From the NCBI RefSeq assembly GCF_014138045.1, contig NZ_JACGXA010000001.1:2403001-2467000 (forward strand): DNA of 64,000 nucleotides. The letters are read 5' to 3'. The notes beneath the pieces are model-generated. The model worked only from the letters and a program-made list of their open reading frames with translations, was not told the DNA's origin and made no database searches. Below, piece by piece: positions 61,002-64,000 of the stretch. The translations under genes were made by a program, and so were the position numbers. Source of the DNA: Nocardioides ginsengisegetis. GTDB lineage: Bacteria; Actinomycetota; Actinomycetes; Propionibacteriales; Nocardioidaceae. Position 1 is the stretch's first letter, and the number at the start of each line of letters is the position of its first letter.

Positions 61002-64000
61002 ATGGGTGACCTCGGCACGCCGGACGGCGCTGCCTGTGAGAGCTGCGGCGGTGCCCTGGCACCGTCGGCCAAGTTCTGCCCCGAGTGCGGCACCCCCGTG
61101 GTCGCGGTCGCCCCCGAGCCCGAGGTCCGCAAGACCGTGACGCTGCTCTTCACCGACGTCACCGGGTCGACCGCGATGGGCGAGCAGCTCGACCCCGAGG
61201 CCTACCGCGCCGTGATGGGCCGCTACTTCGAGGTCGCCCGGGCGGCCGTCGAGCGGCACGGCGGCACGGTCGAGAAGTTCGTCGGCGACGCCGTCCTCGC
61301 CGTCTTCGGGATCCCCGAGATCCGCGAGGACGACGCCTTGCGTGCGGTGCGTGCCGCCCATGAGCTCAACGAGGGCGTAGCCGCACTGTCCGACGAGCTC
61401 ACCCGCACCCTCGGTGTCGCGCTCACGATCCGCACCGGCGTCAACACCGGATCGGTGGTGGCCGGGAGCGCGCGGGCCGGTGGCTCGTTCGCCACCGGCG
61501 ACGCGGTCAACACCGCCGCCCGTCTCGAGCAGGCCGCTCCCCCGGGCCGGATCCTGCTCGGCGAGACGACCTGGTCCCTGGTCCGCGACGCGGTCGAGGT
61601 CGAGGCGGTCGAGCCGGTCGCCGCCAAGGGCAAGGCCGAGCCCGTGCCGGCGTACCTCCTCATCTCCGTGGGGGATGCCGACACCGGCCGGACCCGCAAC
61701 CTCGGCGCCGAGCTCGTCGGTCGCGACCGCGAGACCCGCACCCTCGAGGACGTCCTCGAGCGCACGCTGGAGTCGGGGCGCAGCCACCTCGTCACGATCC
61801 TCGGCGCCCCGGGCATCGGGAAGACGCGGCTGATCTCGGACTTCCTCGCCCGCGTCGGGGACCGGGCCGACGTCGTCTCCGGACGCTGCGTGTCCTACGG
61901 CCAGGGCATCACCTACTGGCCCGTCGTCCAGCTGCTGCGCCAGGCCCTCGGCCTGACCGGCACCGAGTCCGAGGAGGTCACCCGGCACGCGCTCTCCGCG
62001 CTGGTCGGCGAGACCCCCGACGCCGGCCAGGTCGTCGACCTCGTGCTGCCGATCCTGGGCGGCTCGGGGCAGGCGGGCGGTAGCGACCAGACCTTCTGGG
62101 CCGTACGCCGCGTGCTGGAGCAGCTCGCCCTCCGCAAGCCCCTCGTGGTCACCGTCGACGACCTGCACTGGGCCGAGCCGACCCTGCTGGAGCTGCTCGA
62201 ACGGGTCCGCGACGAGGTGCAGGACCTGCCGCTGCTGATGATCTGCCAGGCCCGCCCGGAGCTGCTCGACGACAACCCTGACTGGGGCCGCGGGTCGATG
62301 AACTGCACGACCTTCGGGCTCGAGCCGTTCACCGTCGACCAGACCCGACACTCCCTCACGGCGCTGCTCGGGCCGGGCGTGCCCGACGAGGTGGTCGCAG
62401 CAGTGGCCGGTTGGGCCGGGGGCAACCCGTTGTTCGTGGAGGAGATCGCCACGCACCTCGTCGAGACGGGACTGCTGGTGCGCGAGGGCGACGACTGGGC
62501 GCTCCGCGGCAGCCTCGACTCCGCGCAGGTGCCGCCGACGGTGGCCGCGCTCGTGGCCGCCCGTCTCGATCGGCTGCCGCTCGCCGAGCGCCGGCTTCTG
62601 GAGCGGGTCTCGGTGATCGGCCTCGAGCTGACCCTCGACGACGCGCACGCCATGGCCGACGGCGACCTCGACGCCGCGGAGGTGCCGGCTCTCCTGGCCG
62701 CGCTGACCCGGCGCGACCTGCTCCGCCGCGTGCGTGACCACGCCGGCGAGTCCTGGGCGTTCCGACACGTGATGGTCCGCGACGCGGCGTACGACGCCCT
62801 GCCGAAGGCGGTGCGCGCTGAGCTCCACCAGCGCTTCGCCGAGCGGATCGAGGCCTCCGACGGCGAGGCCGGGTCCGAGCGGCTCGCCTTCGTCGGGCAC
62901 CACCTCGAGCAGGCCGCCCGCTACCGGCGAGAGCTGATGCCCGGTGACGCGGCGACCGAGGCGCTCGTCGTCCGGGCCGCGACCGCCCTGGCCTCGGCCG
63001 GCGATCTCGCACGCACGCGCCAGGACCTCCCCGCCGCCGACGCGCTGGTCCAGCGGGCCGTCGACCTCGAGGTGCCGGACCTGTCCGTGCGACGGCTCCT
63101 GCTCAACCAGCTCGCCCAGCTGCACAACGACCAGGGCCGCAGCGCCGAGCTGACGGCCGTGCTCGACCGGTACGAGGCGGCGCTCGACGCCACGGCGACG
63201 CCGCTCGACCACGCCTACCTGCTCGCCCAGCGCCTGCTCGCAGGCCTGGAGGTCGGTGACGACGTCGACCCGGCGCTCGTCGAGGAGGCCGGACACGAGG
63301 TGGTCCGGCTCGCGACCGAGAGCGGGGACCACCGTCGCGTGGTCGAGGGGCGGCTGGCCCTCTTCCACGCGCAGATAATGCGCGCCCAATGGGCGGCGGC
63401 CGAGCGCGTGGCGGTCACCCTCGCGGACGAGCGCGGCGCCCAGGACAGCCTGCTGGCGCAGATCATGATGGGCGCGATCGTGATCCACGGTCCCCGTCCG
63501 GCCGAGGACCTGATCAGCTACGCCGAGCGACAGCTGGCGGAGGGCGCCGGGTGGCTGACCCCGGCGGGCACCACCCGCCTTCGGCTGCTGGCCCTGACCG
63601 GCCGGTCGTGGCTCGACCCGTCGGTCCTCCCCGACGCCTTCGCGACCCTCGACCAGCTGATGGAGATCAGCCCCACCGACCACCTGTCCGAGATGCTGAT
63701 GGCCGAGTGCGCCATGATGGCCGGCGACCTCACGGTGGCGATCGCGCAGCTGCGCAAGTCCGTGGACCGCAACCGTGCCCTGGGCGGCCTGTCCTACGTC
63801 TCGACCTACCTCGCCTGGTTGGCCTGCAGCCTGCTGGAGCGCGGCGACCCCGACGACGAGGCGGCGGGCATGCTCGCCGAGGCGCGCGGCTACACCAGCC
63901 CGCACGACGTCATCTCGGTGGCGCTCCTGGCCGCCGGCGACGCCTTCCTGGCCGCCCGGAGGGGCGATCACGCGGTGGCCGAGGCACGGGCCGCCGAGGC
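61002..64000 (+). CDS. adenylate/guanylate cyclase domain protein with AAA ATPase (partial)
   Basis: A large multi-domain regulator cut by the window end after 999 codons with no stop. Order: zinc ribbon (CESCGGALAPSAKFCPECGT, residues 7-27); class III cyclase domain (TLLFTDVTGSTAMGEQ, VEKFVGDAVLAVFGIPE, both metal aspartates present); AAA/NB-ARC-like ATPase (Walker A ILGAPGIGKTRLI near 270, Walker B VTVDDLHWAEPTLLEL near 390); and a long helical TPR-like region. The family is common in actinobacteria; whether it makes cAMP is unproven. The ATG has TAGGCT 7 bases upstream. Confidence 0.92.
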   Translation, partial: MGDLGTPDGAACESCGGALAPSAKFCPECGTPVVAVAPEPEVRKTVTLLFTDVTGSTAMGEQLDPEAYRAVMGRYFEVARAAVERHGGTVEKFVGDAVLAVFGIPEIREDDALRAVRAAHELNEGVAALSDELTRTLGVALTIRTGVNTGSVVAGSARAGGSFATGDAVNTAARLEQAAPPGRILLGETTWSLVRDAVEVEAVEPVAAKGKAEPVPAYLLISVGDADTGRTRNLGAELVGRDRETRTLEDVLERTLESGRSHLVTILGAPGIGKTRLISDFLARVGDRADVVSGRCVSYGQGITYWPVVQLLRQALGLTGTESEEVTRHALSALVGETPDAGQVVDLVLPILGGSGQAGGSDQTFWAVRRVLEQLALRKPLVVTVDDLHWAEPTLLELLERVRDEVQDLPLLMICQARPELLDDNPDWGRGSMNCTTFGLEPFTVDQTRHSLTALLGPGVPDEVVAAVAGWAGGNPLFVEEIATHLVETGLLVREGDDWALRGSLDSAQVPPTVAALVAARLDRLPLAERRLLERVSVIGLELTLDDAHAMADGDLDAAEVPALLAALTRRDLLRRVRDHAGESWAFRHVMVRDAAYDALPKAVRAELHQRFAERIEASDGEAGSERLAFVGHHLEQAARYRRELMPGDAATEALVVRAATALASAGDLARTRQDLPAADALVQRAVDLEVPDLSVRRLLLNQLAQLHNDQGRSAELTAVLDRYEAALDATATPLDHAYLLAQRLLAGLEVGDDVDPALVEEAGHEVVRLATESGDHRRVVEGRLALFHAQIMRAQWAAAERVAVTLADERGAQDSLLAQIMMGAIVIHGPRPAEDLISYAERQLAEGAGWLTPAGTTRLRLLALTGRSWLDPSVLPDAFATLDQLMEISPTDHLSEMLMAECAMMAGDLTVAIAQLRKSVDRNRALGGLSYVSTYLAWLACSLLERGDPDDEAAGMLAEARGYTSPHDVISVALLAAGDAFLAARRGDHAVAEARAAE

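Noticed and set aside
60912..63971. A 1,019-codon minus-strand open frame opposite the cyclase/AAA gene
   Set aside because: Composition is shadow-like, no domain is recognisable, and the opposite strand encodes intact zinc-ribbon, cyclase and Walker motifs.

Overview
This is about 64 kb of very GC-rich chromosomal DNA. Gene content and order point to an actinobacterium, most likely Nocardioides or a close relative in Propionibacteriales; this is inference from synteny, as there is no rRNA gene here. I see no IS element, prophage, CRISPR array, tRNA or rRNA. Coding density is high, many genes overlap by 4 bases (ATGA or GTGA), and most real genes have long antisense shadow ORFs.

Layout. 1-9.2 kb: erpA, glycerate kinase, a double-domain GNAT acetyltransferase, quinolinate synthase nadA, the envelope-stress cluster pspA-pspAA-htpX-pspAB, a DUF3043 gene with a DMT-type transporter, and an aldo/keto reductase. 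9.2-12.8 kb: paaABCDE, the phenylacetyl-CoA epoxidase operon. 12.9-16.7 kb: a GNAT, a small membrane protein, azlC-azlD, and a secreted M4 metalloprotease. 16.8-24.1 kb: dapB, a methyltransferase, a SatD-like regulator with a membrane partner, and the conserved rpsO-pnp-M16 peptidase block. 24.2-32.3 kb: a stand-alone molybdopterin oxidoreductase and a complete fructose PTS (ptsI divergent from fruR-fruK-fruA-ptsH). 32.5-41.9 kb: the translation/transcription block rimP-nusA // ylxR-infB-rbfA-truB-ribF, split by an oppositely oriented alpha/beta hydrolase and a repeat. 42-45.6 kb: a lipoprotein, a ferritin-like protein, a HAD hydrolase and proS. 45.7-53.5 kb: an accessory stretch with secreted proteins, three PF04185-type phosphoesterases, an MFS exporter, and a core GNAT. 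54-57.6 kb: the MEP-pathway genes ispG and dxr around an M50 site-2 protease. 57.6-64 kb: a secreted protein, a histidine kinase/response regulator pair, and an adenylate-cyclase/AAA/TPR regulator cut by the window end.

The most unusual signal is not a gene. Three intergenic regions (14.78-14.99, 40.08-40.34, 53.55-53.97 kb) hold copies of a modular palindromic repeat with a shared head, a variable hairpin cargo and a shared tail. Each copy starts 10-38 bases after a stop codon, in the same orientation as the gene it follows. Two copies share a 110-base core matching at 97 of 110 positions without gaps; the third has the same ends but unrelated palindromes inside.

A second window-wide pattern is a TANNNT -10 box (mostly TAGGNT) placed 6-8 bases before the start codon of at least 16 genes. 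This indicates widespread leaderless transcription and fixes several start codons (paaA, ylxR, ribF, ptsI and others).
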